Positions 13,954-24,190 are shown, counted from the stretch's first letter. The stretch is 55,333 nt of DNA from a bacterium (GCA_029945625.1 JAQSCW010000005.1:1-55333), one strand, 5' to 3'. The notes: generated by a model from the sequence alone, not told the origin. Numbers and translations: made by a program.

Positions 13954-16782
13954 TCACTTCAGTTTCGCCTTCAGATAGTTGCCGGTATATCCTTTTCCCG
14001 AACGTACCAACTCTTCGGGCGTACCTTCAAATACGACACTACCGCCCTTTTCTCCTCCTTCAACGCCAATGTCTATTACCCAGTCGGCACATTTTATCAC
14101 ATCCAAATTATGCTCAATTACCACAATCGAATGTCCTTTTTTCAACAAGGCATCAAACGACTTCAACAATTTAGCCACATCGTGAAAATGCAAACCTGTG
14201 GTGGGTTCATCAAAAACAAATAACGTGGGGCTTGTATTATTGATTTGAATCAAAAAACTTGCAAGTTTGATCCGCTGTGCCTCTCCTCCACTTAATGTGC
14301 TGCTGCTCTGCCCTAATTGTACATACCCTAAGCCAACAGCCTGCAGGGCCGCTAACTTTTCATTAATCTTTACAACAGTTCGGTTCTCACCGTCCTGCGA
14401 AAACAAAGCCACTGCATCATCAACAGTAAGGTCGAGAATCTCTGAAATCGATTTTCCCTTATACTGAACTTCCTGTGTCTCCGATTTATAACGTTTTCCT
14501 TTACACGCTTCGCAAGGCAATAAAATATCAGCCATAAATTGCATTTCCACAGTAATTTGTCCTTCCCCTTGACACACTTCGCATCGGCCCCCTTCCACAT
14601 TAAAACTAAAAAATCCGGGCTTATACCCTCTCGCTTTTGCCAATCCCTGATCAGCATATAAATTTCTTACTTCGTCAAATGCTTTAATATAGGTTACCGG
14701 ATTGCTCCGCGATGATTTTCCAATCGGATGTTGATCCACAAATTCCAATTGTTTAATCTGCTTCAAACTGCCTCCAATTAAATGATCGGGATTCACACTT
14801 TCAAAATACCCGTCCAAGTAGCGCCGTAAATAAGGAATCAATCCTTTCTTAAGGATGGTCGACTTCCCCGACCCACTCACCCCCGATACACAACATAAAA
14901 CACCAAGCGGAAATTTGACCGTTACATTTTTTAAGTTGTTTTCAGACAAGTGACGAATCTCAATAAAATCCTTCCACTTCCGTCGCGATTTGGGCACATC
15001 AATCTGCATTTGATGGGTTAAATACTTAGCCGTATAGCCACCCTTGTTCTTCAAAAGTTCTTTGTGAGTTCCCTGAAATACCAAATGTCCGCCCAACGTG
15101 CCGGCCTCAGGTCCAATATCAATCAATTGATCGGCTTGCAACATAATCTCTTCGTCATGCTCTACAATAATCACGGTATTTCCCTGCTTTTGCAACGAAC
15201 GCAGTACGCTAATGAGCCGCTCGGTATCCCTGGGATGCAAACCAATACTGGGTTCGTCTAAAATATACAAACTCCCCACCAGTGTACTTCCCAATTGAGT
15301 GGCCAGGTTAATTCGTTGACTCTCGCCTCCGCTAAGGGTATTGGCCACGCGATTCAGTGTGAGGTATCCTAATCCCACATCGCTCATATACTGTAACCTG
15401 TTCTTAATCTCAATCAATAAACGACTCGCCACTTTAGAATCGTAGTCATTTAATTGAAGTGCATTAAAAAAAGGCAGAAGTTGATCAATGGGTGACAATA
15501 CCAAATCATTGATGCATTTCCCGTCTATCTTTACATAATTCGCATCTTTTCGCAAACGGGTTCCGCCACAGTCGGGACAGGGTGTTTTTCCTCTATATCT
15601 TGCCAACATCACGCGGTATTGAATTTTGTAGGTTTCTTTCTCAAGCATGCTGAAAAAAGATTTCAGCCCATCAAAATACTGATTACCGCTCCAAAGAAGT
15701 TCGTAATCTTTCTTGGAAAGATCAACAATGGGCTTATGAACCGGAAAATTAAACTTGTGCGCGTTTTTCAAAAGTTCATTCTTATACAAACTCATCACCT
15801 CTCCGTTCCAGCAAACAACAGCACCTTCAAATACCGACAAACTCTTATTGGGGATCACCAGATCGGGATCAATGCCAATAATACTGCCAAACCCTTCACA
15901 CGTCTTACAGGCCCCAATGGGATTGTTGAACGTAAAAAAATTCACATTCGGCTCCTCAAAACTCATGCCATCGCGCTCAAATAAATTACTAAAGACATGT
16001 TTTTCAAATGTTCCACCTTCATTTTCCACCCAAATGTGACATTCTCCTTCTCCTTCATAAAAGGCCGTCTGCACGCTGTCGCCGGCACGACTCACAAAAT
16101 CCTCGTCATCGGCTTGTGTCACCAAACGATCAATCAATAGATTTACTTGCGCATTCTTTTTTACTTTCTTAAAATCTATTTCCGTTATTTTCGTGATCAC
16201 GTCGTTTAACACCGCCCTCGAAAATCCCTGCTGCGAGAGTAATTCCAGTTGTTTCTGAAAAGTACGGTCCTTCTTTTCAAATACTTTCGAGAGGACATAA
16301 ATTTTTGAACCTTTGGGAAGTCCGGAAATAAAATTCACCACATCGGTAACCGTATGACGAATCACCAGTTCACCGCTCACAGGACTGTAGGTTTTGCCTA
16401 TTCTGGCAAACAACAATTTAAAATAATCGTAAATCTCGGTAATAGTGCCCACTGTGCTGCGGGGGTTCCGTGAAATTACTTTCTGTTCAATGGCAATTGC
16501 CGGCGATATACCCTTAATGTAATCCACCTGGGGTTTTTCCAAACGCCCTAAAAATTGCCGGGCATAGGAAGAAAGACTCTCCACATAACGTCTTTGGCCC
16601 TCGGCATACAAGGTGTCAAATGCCAGTGATGATTTTCCTGAACCCGAAAGCCCGGTAATCACAATCATCTTATTTCGGGGAATAGCCACATCCACATTTT
16701 TTAAATTGTGTTGCCGCGCCCCTTTTATGATGATAAATTCCTTGGGACTTAATTTGGTGATATCTACTGCCTCAGTGCTCAT
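13954..16782 (-). CDS. uvrA: Excinuclease ABC subunit A (UvrA)
   Basis: DNA-damage recognition ATPase of nucleotide excision repair, working with UvrB and UvrC. It has 942 residues. The first ATPase has [14 protein letters not shown] and LSGGESQR; the second has [14 protein letters not shown] and LSGGEAQR. The insertion CPDCGGTRL and the C-terminal zinc module (CEVCQGEG with CEACKGKRY) are intact. In the N-terminal zinc region only the second Cys pair (CKTCEGFG) is present; the position of the first pair reads FERDGM, which from memory is normal for Bacteroidota UvrA. ATG 16782 is 31 bases after the thioredoxin-like gene, so the two may share a transcript. Confidence 0.97.
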   Translation of the reverse strand: MSTEAVDITKLSPKEFIIIKGARQHNLKNVDVAIPRNKMIVITGLSGSGKSSLAFDTLYAEGQRRYVESLSSYARQFLGRLEKPQVDYIKGISPAIAIEQKVISRNPRSTVGTITEIYDYFKLLFARIGKTYSPVSGELVIRHTVTDVVNFISGLPKGSKIYVLSKVFEKKDRTFQKQLELLSQQGFSRAVLNDVITKITEIDFKKVKKNAQVNLLIDRLVTQADDEDFVSRAGDSVQTAFYEGEGECHIWVENEGGTFEKHVFSNLFERDGMSFEEPNVNFFTFNNPIGACKTCEGFGSIIGIDPDLVIPNKSLSVFEGAVVCWNGEVMSLYKNELLKNAHKFNFPVHKPIVDLSKKDYELLWSGNQYFDGLKSFFSMLEKETYKIQYRVMLARYRGKTPCPDCGGTRLRKDANYVKIDGKCINDLVLSPIDQLLPFFNALQLNDYDSKVASRLLIEIKNRLQYMSDVGLGYLTLNRVANTLSGGESQRINLATQLGSTLVGSLYILDEPSIGLHPRDTERLISVLRSLQKQGNTVIIVEHDEEIMLQADQLIDIGPEAGTLGGHLVFQGTHKELLKNKGGYTAKYLTHQMQIDVPKSRRKWKDFIEIRHLSENNLKNVTVKFPLGVLCCVSGVSGSGKSTILKKGLIPYLRRYLDGYFESVNPDHLIGGSLKQIKQLEFVDQHPIGKSSRSNPVTYIKAFDEVRNLYADQGLAKARGYKPGFFSFNVEGGRCEVCQGEGQITVEMQFMADILLPCEACKGKRYKSETQEVQYKGKSISEILDLTVDDAVALFSQDGENRTVVKINEKLAALQAVGLGYVQLGQSSSTLSGGEAQRIKLASFLIQINNTSPTLFVFDEPTTGLHFHDVAKLLKSFDALLKKGHSIVVIEHNLDVIKCADWVIDIGVEGGEKGGSVVFEGTPEELVRSGKGYTGNYLKAKLK

Positions 16783-16813
16783 GTAACGAGTATGCGTTTT
16801 ACAAAAAAAAATC

Positions 16814-17308
16814 TTAGTCCATCAGGTTCAACAAACGGTGAGAAGTGGCCGGGTCATTCCAATCCACAAATCCAACCGTTTTTTTCACCACCGCACCCTT
16901 GGTATTCACCAAATAAGATGTGGGAATTGAGTTTATCCCGATAGATGAAAAACCGGCTGGCAATCTCAACCACACAAACGGAAAGTCGAATTGGTCTTTG
17001 AAAGCAAACACCTTTTCCTCAGGTTCGTCACTTATCACGAGCACTGTCACATCCATGAGTTTGCTCGCTTTTAAAGCCCCAATCATTTTTAATTCTTCGC
17101 GACAGGGTCCGCACCACGAAGCCGCGAAACAAATAATCACTTTTTTGCCCGTATACGAACTCACATCCACCACCTGATCATGGAGGTCAATTACCGTAAG
17201 CTCCTTCAATTTTATGTCGGGTGCGACCTTAAACCGATTGTAGAGATAAAAAGCCAGAAAAGAAATAATGGTGACTATGGTGAGCGAGTAAATCCATTTG
17301 TTTTGCAT
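16814..17308 (-). CDS. Membrane-anchored thioredoxin-like protein (TlpA/ResA type)
   Basis: A 164-residue protein with an N-terminal membrane anchor (about residues 7-23) and a periplasmic thioredoxin fold. The redox motif is WCGPC within FAASWCGPCREELK, and the cis-Pro region is INSIPTSYLVN. Such proteins reduce or exchange disulfides in exported proteins or in cytochrome c maturation. It lacks the long N-terminal domain often found in Bacteroidota TlpA-like proteins. Located upstream of uvrA on the same strand; no functional link is evident. Confidence 0.85.
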   Translation of the reverse strand: MQNKWIYSLTIVTIISFLAFYLYNRFKVAPDIKLKELTVIDLHDQVVDVSSYTGKKVIICFAASWCGPCREELKMIGALKASKLMDVTVLVISDEPEEKVFAFKDQFDFPFVWLRLPAGFSSIGINSIPTSYLVNTKGAVVKKTVGFVDWNDPATSHRLLNLMD

Positions 17309-17372
17309 AGTAATTAAAAGACGATAGTTAATTGATTTCCAAACTTTGAGCTTGGAACTCTAAAATTACAAA

Positions 17373-17380
17373 TAGATTTG
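17373..17380 (+). promoter_or_regulatory. -7 promoter box TAGATTTG (mtgA)
   Basis: Exact TAnnTTTG, eleven bases before the mtgA ATG at 17392. TTG at 17352-17354 lies 18 bases upstream, close to the expected -33 spacing. Confidence 0.6.
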
Positions 17381-17391
17381 CAGCTCAGGTC

Positions 17392-18147
17392 ATGTTTTTA
17401 TTAACGCGCATACTTAAAATCCTGTTAAGGATTGTTATACTTTTTATACTCATTTCAGTGGGAAGTACCCTCCTGTTTCGTTGGGTGGCCGTTCCTCTCA
17501 CGCCCTTGATGGTGTACCGTTGTGTAGAGCAAAAAATGGATGGAAAAGAGTTGGTATTGAAACACAAATGGGTGAGCCTCGATCAGATTTCCCCGAAATT
17601 GCAACTGGCCGTGGTGTGCAGCGAAGATCAGAACTACCTCAATCATTACGGTTTCGACTTTGAAGCCATTCAAAAGGCCTTGAAAGCGAATGAAAAAGGA
17701 AAAAAACTCAGAGGGGCCAGTACCATTTCGCAACAAACGGCAAAAAACGTATTTTTATGGCCCGGCAGGAACTACATTCGAAAAGCATTTGAAGTGTATT
17801 TTACCCTGCTCATCGAAACGTGTTGGAGCAAAGAACGAATCATGGAAGTATACCTCAACAGCATTGAGATGGGCAACGGCATTTATGGTGCTGAAGCTGC
17901 AGCCAATCATTGGTTCAAAAAAAGCGCTTCACGGCTCACAAAAGACGAAAGCGCGGCCATAGCGGCCATTTTACCAAACCCGCTCCGCTATGTGGCCAAC
18001 CCCCCAAGTATCTACGTTTCAAAGCGCAAAGACTGGATTAAGAACCAAATGAGTTATTGGGGAAACCAATTGGATTACGACACGTATAACAACGAGGAAG
18101 ATGTGATCCGAGAATCAAAAAACACGAAGTCCCAAAAAGGAAAATAA
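17392..18147 (+). CDS. mtgA: Monofunctional peptidoglycan transglycosylase MtgA
   Basis: Polymerises lipid II into glycan strands at the outer face of the inner membrane. A single N-terminal membrane helix (about residues 7-30) is followed by a GT51 domain. The catalytic Glu is E78 in CSEDQNYLNHYGFD. Downstream motifs GASTISQQTAKN, the KAFE-containing helix, and EVYLNSIEMGNGIYGAEAAA match GT51. There is no transpeptidase domain and 251 residues is the normal MtgA size. Two bases separate it from the serine-hydrolase gene, so they form an operon, perhaps tying it to cell-wall turnover. Confidence 0.93.
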   Translation: MFLLTRILKILLRIVILFILISVGSTLLFRWVAVPLTPLMVYRCVEQKMDGKELVLKHKWVSLDQISPKLQLAVVCSEDQNYLNHYGFDFEAIQKALKANEKGKKLRGASTISQQTAKNVFLWPGRNYIRKAFEVYFTLLIETCWSKERIMEVYLNSIEMGNGIYGAEAAANHWFKKSASRLTKDESAAIAAILPNPLRYVANPPSIYVSKRKDWIKNQMSYWGNQLDYDTYNNEEDVIRESKNTKSQKGK

Positions 18148-18149
18148 AC

Positions 18150-19310
18150 ATGAACAGACACATTATATTACTTTTTTTATTGACCATGTTTTTAAGCTGT
18201 GGAAATTCTGCAGGAGAGGCGACCCTGCGTTTTAATGGCACCGAGAGTGCGTTTAATGCATCGCCACTGAGTAAAGAAGAAATAGTAATGGCAAACAAAC
18301 TGGATGAACTTTTTACAGGTTTAAACAGCAAAGGTTCATTTAACGGCTGCGTGTTAGTTTCAAAGGCCGGTAAAATCCTCTATAAAAGGTCTCTTGGTTT
18401 TCTAAATAAATCAACAAAAAATCTGCTCACCGACTCCTCCATGTTTCAGTTGGCATCGGTGTCGAAAGTAATTACTGCCACGGCAGTACTCCTATTATAC
18501 GAGAGAGGACTGCTCGATATTGAAGCGCCTTTTAAGAATTATTTCCCTGATTTCCCTTACAACGACGTGAGGATCCGTGATCTCTTGAGTCACCGCTCCG
18601 GTCTTCCCAATTATATGTACACCCTCAACAATCAAATGTGTCAGCCCGATTCCAACATGAATAACCTCACGATGTACAATTGTTTTGTGAGCAAAAATGC
18701 CCCTCCCTATCTTAAGCCGGACCGCCGATTTAACTATTGTAATACCAATTATGCCATGCTGGCCCTGCTCATCGAAAAGGTAAGTGGCCTGTCCTATTCT
18801 CGTTTTTTGAAAGAAGAACTGTTTCGCCCCCTGGGAATGAACAATACTGCTACCATACGTGACATCGATCTGGAAGGTTCAAACACTACGAAGCCCTACG
18901 ATAACCGGTGGAGACCCATTAATTTTGAGGCCAGTGATTTTGTATTGGGTGATAAGAGTATTTATTCCACCACACATGACCTCTTTCTCTTTAGCGAAGC
19001 GCTCTATCAAAACCGCATCATTCGTCCCGCCACGCAGCAAATGGCCTACACCGCCTTTAGTAAAGAAATAAAATTAAGCAATTACGGATACGGCTGGCGC
19101 ATGAAAAATTTTAAAGATCCTGATAAAAAAGATGTGTATCACAATGGATGGTGGCACGGTTACCGTTCCTCTTTTCACCGCCGGTTAAAAGACACGCTCA
19201 CAGTAGTGATCTTAAGCAACCAACTCAATAGTTCCACCTATCAGGTTCAAAAGGTTTACGACATCCTCGATAGCAATGTATCCACCGGAGAAGTTGACGA
19301 TGAGGAATAG
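18150..19310 (+). CDS. Serine hydrolase, class C beta-lactamase / DD-peptidase fold, lipoprotein
   Basis: A 386-residue penicillin-binding-protein-like hydrolase. A lipoprotein signal ends at Cys17 (LTMFLSC). The nucleophile motif SVSK is at residues 103-106 (LASVSKVITA), the second motif is YCN in RRFNYCNTNYAML, and the third is HNG in VYHNGWWHGY. This set is typical of family S12 (beta-lactamase/D-Ala-D-Ala carboxypeptidase/esterase). Being in an operon with mtgA, a role in peptidoglycan trimming or recycling is more likely than antibiotic resistance, though substrate cannot be read from sequence. It is probably anchored facing the periplasm. Confidence 0.88.
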   Translation: MNRHIILLFLLTMFLSCGNSAGEATLRFNGTESAFNASPLSKEEIVMANKLDELFTGLNSKGSFNGCVLVSKAGKILYKRSLGFLNKSTKNLLTDSSMFQLASVSKVITATAVLLLYERGLLDIEAPFKNYFPDFPYNDVRIRDLLSHRSGLPNYMYTLNNQMCQPDSNMNNLTMYNCFVSKNAPPYLKPDRRFNYCNTNYAMLALLIEKVSGLSYSRFLKEELFRPLGMNNTATIRDIDLEGSNTTKPYDNRWRPINFEASDFVLGDKSIYSTTHDLFLFSEALYQNRIIRPATQQMAYTAFSKEIKLSNYGYGWRMKNFKDPDKKDVYHNGWWHGYRSSFHRRLKDTLTVVILSNQLNSSTYQVQKVYDILDSNVSTGEVDDEE

Positions 19311-19371
19311 AACTCATGTCTCTGTGCAAATTCCCCCTTCCAAACTTGTAGAATTTCGTTTATATTATATG

Positions 19372-19379
19372 TACTTTTG
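19372..19379 (+). promoter_or_regulatory. -7 promoter box TACTTTTG (gldF)
   Basis: Exact TAnnTTTG six bases before ATG 19386, predicting a leaderless gldFG mRNA. TTG at 19346-19348 is a possible -33 element at longer spacing. Confidence 0.6.
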
Positions 19380-19385
19380 CGCTCT

Positions 19386-20126
19386 ATGTTTACGCTCTAT
19401 CTGAAAGAAATAAGAAGTTTTTTGAGTTCACTGATTGGGTACATGGCAATTTGTGTTTTCATAACTCTTATTAGCGTTTTTATGTGGATCATCCCCTCCG
19501 ATGGAGGTGGTTACAATATTCTCGACAATGGTTTTGCCAACATCGACCCTCTGTTTTTCATCGCACCATGGGTTTACCTCTTTCTTATTCCCGCTATCAC
19601 GATGCGTTCCTTTTCAGAAGAAAAAAAGAACGGCACCATCGAGCTTCTGCTAACTCGCCCTTTAACAGATTTGCAAATTGTGATGGCCAAATATTTCGCC
19701 GCATTTAGTCTGGTCATTGTTTCCTTATTACCCACTCTGGTGTATTATTACAGCGTTCATAGTTTGGGTGCCCCAAAGGGCAACCTCGATACCGGTGGTA
19801 TGTGGGGCTCCTACCTCGGACTGTTGTTCCTCGGTGCCGGTTTCGTTTCCATTGGTGTGTTCGCCTCTTCCATTGCCGAAAATCAAGTCATCGCGTTTAT
19901 TATTGCCATGTTGCTTTGTTTTTTCTTTTACGTGGGCTTTGAATATCTGGCCGACAGTGGTCTCTTCGGAAGAAGTGCCGCCTTGCTAAAAAGCATGGGT
20001 ATTAATGATCATTACCTCAGCATGAGCCGCGGAGTGATGGATACGCGCGATATCCTTTATTTTGCAAGTCTCATTGCCCTCTTTAATCTCTTCACCAAAC
20101 TTGTACTTGAAAGCAGAAAATGGTAA
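19386..20126 (+). CDS. gldF: Gliding-motility ABC transporter permease GldF
   Basis: Inner-membrane permease of the GldA-GldF-GldG ABC complex, originally tied to Flavobacterium gliding. It has about six hydrophobic segments with the ABC-2 permease pattern, and the conserved cytoplasmic loop after the second helix (TMRSFSEEKKNGTIELLLTR) that contacts the ATPase. About 246 residues is the usual GldF size. I start at ATG 19386 because the TTG nine bases earlier overlaps the promoter. gldF overlaps gldG by seven bases. The ATPase partner gldA is not in this window. Confidence 0.92.
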   Translation: MFTLYLKEIRSFLSSLIGYMAICVFITLISVFMWIIPSDGGGYNILDNGFANIDPLFFIAPWVYLFLIPAITMRSFSEEKKNGTIELLLTRPLTDLQIVMAKYFAAFSLVIVSLLPTLVYYYSVHSLGAPKGNLDTGGMWGSYLGLLFLGAGFVSIGVFASSIAENQVIAFIIAMLLCFFFYVGFEYLADSGLFGRSAALLKSMGINDHYLSMSRGVMDTRDILYFASLIALFNLFTKLVLESRKW

Positions 20127-21838
20127 ACGAGAAAAAAATAAACAATAAACAACGCGATCTCTTCGCCCTACTTTCATTGATCGTTATTTTGATCCTACTC
20201 AACTTTGTGGGATCGTATTATTTCAAACGTTTCGACCTCACCTCCGAAAAGCGTTATACCCTTGCACCTTCCACCAAAAAATTATTGAAAGATCTAAACG
20301 ACGAAATATATTTAAAAGTTTACCTCAACGGAGATTTTAATGCCGGCTTTTCGCGACTAAAAAGTGAAGCCAAAGAAATTCTCGACGAATTCAGAGCGTA
20401 CAGCAGCAATCAGGTGCAATATGAATTCATTACTCCCGGCGAAGGCCTCACTGCGCAGGAAACTTCCAATATTGAAAAACAATTGTACGACAAAGGACTC
20501 ATCCCTGAAGACGTAACCGTAAGAGGTAAAGACAAAACAACTCAAACGCGCATTTGGCCCGGTGCTATCATAAGTTACAAGGGAAAAGAAACCGTTTGGC
20601 AAATCTTTACTCGGCAATCACCCGGCATTGATGTCGAAACATCGATCAACAACAGTGTGGAAGAATTGGAATACAGCCTCACCAATTCCATCCGTAAATT
20701 ACAACGCACCAAAAAAGCCGAGATCACGTTTTTACAGGGCCATGGAGAAGCCGATACGCTTTCGCAATATAGTTTTATGTACGCCCTCTCCGAATACTAT
20801 ACCGTTAACCACACGTCAATTGCGCGCGGACACGAGCTTAGTACCTTTAAAGGCAGCGATGCCATTGTGATCACGCAACCCGATAGTGCCTTCAGCGACA
20901 AAGAAAAATACATCATCGACCAGTATATTATGAAAGGTGGTAAAGTACTGTGGCTAATCGATCCTGTCTCTACCAATACCGATTCTCTGCGACGGGGATT
21001 CACCATTGGCCTAAACCGCCCCTTAAACATCGAAGACATGCTCTTTAAGTACGGCGTGCGGCTAAATCCCGATCTGCTGCAGGATATCCAATGCAGTTTC
21101 TTAAACATTAATACGGGCTTCCAAAAAGGCCAGCCTCGTTTCGAATTATTGCCTTGGATTTACTCACCACTCATCTTGCCCACCATCGATCATCCCATTG
21201 TGAAAAATCTTGACCTAATTAAACTTGATTTTGCCAGCTCGCTCGACACCATCGTTTCTGCCAGAGGAATCAAAAAAACTATTTTATTAACTACTTCTAA
21301 ATATACAAAAACACAACCTACCCCCGCCCGCATTTACCTTGGCATGGCTAAAATGAAATTGAAAGAAACCCAATTCATCAATTCCTATCAGCCTGTAGCT
21401 TGTCTGCTCGAAGGTAAATTCACGAGTTTTGTTGAAAACCGTTTGCCATCAGTGCTCCTCAACGACACGGCCTTTAAGCATATTGACCATGGTAAATACA
21501 CAAAAATGATCGTGGTTTCGGATGGCGATATTGCCAAAAACGATTATAACAAAACAACCGGCCAGGTTTTCCCTCTGGGTTTTGACAGAAATACCCGTCA
21601 GATCTTCGCCAACAAAACATTTTTGCTCAACTGCGTAAACTATTTGTTGGACGAAGAAGGAATGTTGCAGTTGCGTTCACGTGAAGTGAAATTAAGAATG
21701 CTTGACAAGAAAAAAATCGCTTTACAGCGCAGCAAATGGCAATTCATTAATGTGGTGATGCCTGTAGTGTGTGTACTTATTTTTGCCTTGCTTCAATTCT
21801 ATCTTAGAAAACGAAAATACGCCGACAAAAGAATCTAA
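20120..21838 (+). CDS. gldG: Gliding-motility-associated ABC substrate-binding protein GldG
   Basis: A 572-residue protein with an N-terminal membrane helix (about residues 15-35), a large extracytoplasmic domain and a C-terminal membrane helix (about 543-562) ending in basic residues. Family features include the opening FDLTSEKRYTLAPSTK, YLKVYLNGDFNAGF and VLWLIDPVSTNTDSL in the GldG/'ABC-type uncharacterised transport' domain. It is translationally coupled to gldF (overlap ATGGTAA). The exact substrate of the complex is not established in the family. No terminator is visible in the 80 bases after it. Confidence 0.93.
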   Translation: MVNEKKINNKQRDLFALLSLIVILILLNFVGSYYFKRFDLTSEKRYTLAPSTKKLLKDLNDEIYLKVYLNGDFNAGFSRLKSEAKEILDEFRAYSSNQVQYEFITPGEGLTAQETSNIEKQLYDKGLIPEDVTVRGKDKTTQTRIWPGAIISYKGKETVWQIFTRQSPGIDVETSINNSVEELEYSLTNSIRKLQRTKKAEITFLQGHGEADTLSQYSFMYALSEYYTVNHTSIARGHELSTFKGSDAIVITQPDSAFSDKEKYIIDQYIMKGGKVLWLIDPVSTNTDSLRRGFTIGLNRPLNIEDMLFKYGVRLNPDLLQDIQCSFLNINTGFQKGQPRFELLPWIYSPLILPTIDHPIVKNLDLIKLDFASSLDTIVSARGIKKTILLTTSKYTKTQPTPARIYLGMAKMKLKETQFINSYQPVACLLEGKFTSFVENRLPSVLLNDTAFKHIDHGKYTKMIVVSDGDIAKNDYNKTTGQVFPLGFDRNTRQIFANKTFLLNCVNYLLDEEGMLQLRSREVKLRMLDKKKIALQRSKWQFINVVMPVVCVLIFALLQFYLRKRKYADKRI

Positions 21839-21918
21839 GCGCAGATCGACTGCAGTAATGCACCTGCTAGATGTGACTTATTCCGGAGCCTACTCCTCAA
21901 AACCAAAACAGAGCCCTC

Positions 21919-22587
21919 TTAAAGACTGAAATCCGTTTCCAGTAACTGATTTTTAACGGCAAACATCACCACACCGGCAGTATTATTAACTCCCAACTTA
22001 CTCATGATGTTTTTTCGATGGGTATTGACGGTATGCGTACTTAATTTTAATTTGTCGGCAATAAGCTTGTTCGATAAGCCCTCCGCAATTCCTCTAATCA
22101 CATCAAGCTCACGATCCGTTACAGGGATTCCGTCGCACGCCAATGATTTGATGAATGAATTGTTAGTGAGAATCTCAGGACTGGAGGCCAAAAAAGACAT
22201 GATTTTACTACACATAAATTTTTCGCCTTTGATGCTTGAGTTAATGGCTTCAAGAATCTCGATGCGTTCACAATCTTTGAGCAAATAACTGGTAATGTCA
22301 CTGTCAATCACTTTTAACACATCTCCTTTTGGCAAAAATTCGGTGATGACCAAAAACTTGGTGCGGCTGTATTTTTTTGAAAGCGTTTTTAATTCTTCAA
22401 CAGTGATTCCAAGCGATATAAAATCAGCAATCAGTAGATTTGGTTTCGATAATTGCAACTGATTAATCAGATCCAGCTTGTCGCCGCAAACCGATGGCAC
22501 AAGATCAAAGCCCTGAAGCTCACCAACAAGCAATTCCAAACCCACCCGGGAAAGAAAATTCTTATCAGCAATGAGCACTTTGATCAT
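21919..22587 (-). CDS. NarL/FixJ-type response regulator (LuxR HTH)
   Basis: A 222-residue regulator. The receiver domain (about 1-120) has phospho-acceptor Asp55 in LLIADFISLG, with Thr and Lys counterparts in LVITEF and YLLKD. One of the two acidic-pocket residues is replaced (ADKN, Asp8 then Lys9). The C-terminal GerE-type HTH runs about 155-215 (VTDRELDVIRGIAEG, LKLSTHTVNTHRKNIMSKLG). No sensor kinase gene is adjacent, so the partner is unknown. It lies 35 bases after rnz on the same strand but has its own promoter box. Confidence 0.9.
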   Translation of the reverse strand: MIKVLIADKNFLSRVGLELLVGELQGFDLVPSVCGDKLDLINQLQLSKPNLLIADFISLGITVEELKTLSKKYSRTKFLVITEFLPKGDVLKVIDSDITSYLLKDCERIEILEAINSSIKGEKFMCSKIMSFLASSPEILTNNSFIKSLACDGIPVTDRELDVIRGIAEGLSNKLIADKLKLSTHTVNTHRKNIMSKLGVNNTAGVVMFAVKNQLLETDFSL

Positions 22588-22592
22588 AATTA

Positions 22593-22600
22593 CAAAGATA
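22593..22600 (-). promoter_or_regulatory. -7 promoter box TATCTTTG (response regulator)
   Basis: Minus-strand TAnnTTTG, five bases before ATG 22587, inside the rnz-regulator gap; predicts an independent leaderless transcript. Confidence 0.55.
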
Positions 22601-22622
22601 CAATACTATGGGAATACCGATG

Positions 22623-23543
22623 TTAAATTTTGATTTTTTTACCATCTCCCGACAAAATGGAATTCTTAAATATTGAGGAGGCTTCCTCAACAAAAAGATC
22701 CAGATCGCGATAACGTGCCGAATAATGCCCCAACAATAGCTGCTTTACTTCGGCCATCGAAGCGATGGTAGCCGCCTGTTTTGCGGTCGAGTGAAAGGTT
22801 TTTTTTGCGCGTTCTGCCTGGTCCTCCAAAAAAGTACTCTCATGATAAAGCAAGTCTGCACCTTTAATATACTGAACAAGTGAAGGATCGAAAATTGTAT
22901 CGCTGCAATAAGCATACGAACGCGCCGGAGGCGGATCGAGCGTCGCATCCTCATTCCTGATTAGGACTCCCAGCTCATTCTCCACGTCTTCCCCCGCTTT
23001 TAATCTAAGAATATCTGCCACTGAAATGGAGAGTTTTTCGAGAATGTATTTATCAATCTTTCGTGGTGAAGGTTTTTCGCGGAATAAAAAACCTGTACAA
23101 AAAATCCGATGCCGCAGTGGAAAAGAAAACACTTCTACCTTTTCATCCTCAAACAATAATTGTAATCCATCGTTGGCGGTGAAATGCCAATTCACCCGGT
23201 AATTTAGTCGGGTTTCAGTAATACTGTTTATCACGTCGAGAATGTTTTTTAACTCTTTGGGACAGTATATATTCAAGTCCTGCCTTCTTCCCAAAAGGTG
23301 CATACTTCCTAACAGTCCGGGCAATCCGAAAAAATGGTCACCGTGCAGATGCGAAATAAAAACATGGTCAATGGCTTGAAACTTGGCTTTGTATTTCCGC
23401 AATTGGATTTGTGTGGCTTCGCCACAATCTACCAACATATAGCGTTCAGAAATAGTGAGAAGTTGCGCGCTTGAATTCCGTTCAGAGGTAGGACTAGCTG
23501 CCGAAGAACCCAAAATTAAAATCTCAAAAGTACTACGATTCAT
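22623..23543 (-). CDS. rnz: Ribonuclease Z (tRNA 3' endonuclease)
   Basis: Zinc endonuclease that trims 3' trailers from tRNA precursors. The metallo-beta-lactamase core motif is SHLHGDHFFGLPG near residue 66, with the N-terminal LGSSAASPT loop, VDCGEATQIQL, further ligands in CSDTIF and the LLGHYSARY motif, and HEST in LLYHESTFLEDQA. The length of about 306 residues matches bacterial RNase Z. The ATG at 23543 is chosen over GTG 23549. It reads away from ndk. Confidence 0.93.
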   Translation of the reverse strand: MNRSTFEILILGSSAASPTSERNSSAQLLTISERYMLVDCGEATQIQLRKYKAKFQAIDHVFISHLHGDHFFGLPGLLGSMHLLGRRQDLNIYCPKELKNILDVINSITETRLNYRVNWHFTANDGLQLLFEDEKVEVFSFPLRHRIFCTGFLFREKPSPRKIDKYILEKLSISVADILRLKAGEDVENELGVLIRNEDATLDPPPARSYAYCSDTIFDPSLVQYIKGADLLYHESTFLEDQAERAKKTFHSTAKQAATIASMAEVKQLLLGHYSARYRDLDLFVEEASSIFKNSILSGDGKKIKI

Positions 23544-23662
23544 TTTCACGCGTGCCGTTTCTCGTTCTATTTAAAAAAAGACGATTGCTCCAAACCCGAT
23601 GCCTAAAGATAAAGAGAGGTGTTGGAAAACAAAAATTAATTGGGGCAAATGACCCATTATTA

Positions 23663-23694
23663 TTTGCATAAAGTAGTGGTTTTGAGTATTTTTG
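23663..23694 (+). promoter_or_regulatory. ndk promoter, TTTG-N20-TATTTTTG
   Basis: TTTG at 23663-23666 and TATTTTTG at 23687-23694 match both boxes of the Bacteroidota vegetative promoter at near-ideal spacing. The start codon follows 18 bases after the -7 box, leaving a short leader. Confidence 0.75.
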
Positions 23695-23712
23695 CACTCT
23701 TAACTAAAAAAA

Positions 23713-24132
23713 ATGGCAAGTAACATAACTTTTACAATGATTAAGCCCGATGCAGTTGAAGCCAATAACATCGGACCAATTCTGGCAATGATTAATAAGG
23801 CGGGGTTCAGGATCTTAGCTATGAAATACATGAAATTAACCAAAGAGCAAGCCGGCCAGTTTTATTTGGTTCACAAAGAGCGTCCATTTTTTGGCGAATT
23901 AACCGAATATATGAGCGGTGGCCCCATTGTGGCAGCAGTACTTACAAAAGAAAATGCAGTAGCAGATTACCGTCAATTAATCGGCGCCACCGACCCCACA
24001 AAAGCAGAAAATGGTACCATCCGGAAACTGTTTGCAAAATCAATTGCAGCCAACGCCGTTCACGGAAGCGATAGCGATGAAAATGCACAAATTGAATCCG
24101 ATTTCTTTTTTTCCAATTTAGAGCGTTTTTAA
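23713..24132 (+). CDS. ndk: Nucleoside diphosphate kinase
   Basis: Transfers the gamma-phosphate from ATP to NDPs via a phospho-histidine. The active His is His117 in [22 protein letters not shown] at the start and [15 protein letters not shown] are standard family blocks. The length of 139 residues is normal. It stands alone, with a strong promoter and a strong terminator. Confidence 0.97.
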   Translation: MASNITFTMIKPDAVEANNIGPILAMINKAGFRILAMKYMKLTKEQAGQFYLVHKERPFFGELTEYMSGGPIVAAVLTKENAVADYRQLIGATDPTKAENGTIRKLFAKSIAANAVHGSDSDENAQIESDFFFSNLERF

Positions 24133-24155
24133 GTCTCTTTTCCTTTAAAATGAAT

Positions 24156-24190
24156 CCCTTTCCCGCGTATGCGGCAAAGGGCTTTTTTTT
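24156..24190 (+). terminator. Rho-independent terminator after ndk
   Basis: CCCTTTCCCGC pairs with GCGGCAAAGGG around GTAT (one mismatch) and is followed by a run of eight T. Confidence 0.85.

Noticed and set aside
13954-16782. Loss of the first Cys pair in the N-terminal UvrA zinc module as a novelty
   Set aside because: From memory this replacement is the norm in Bacteroidota UvrA, and all other motifs are intact.
18150-19310. Antibiotic-resistance beta-lactamase
   Set aside because: SxxK, YxN and HNG motifs are shared by DD-peptidases and esterases, and the gene is coupled to mtgA; there is no mobile element or resistance context.
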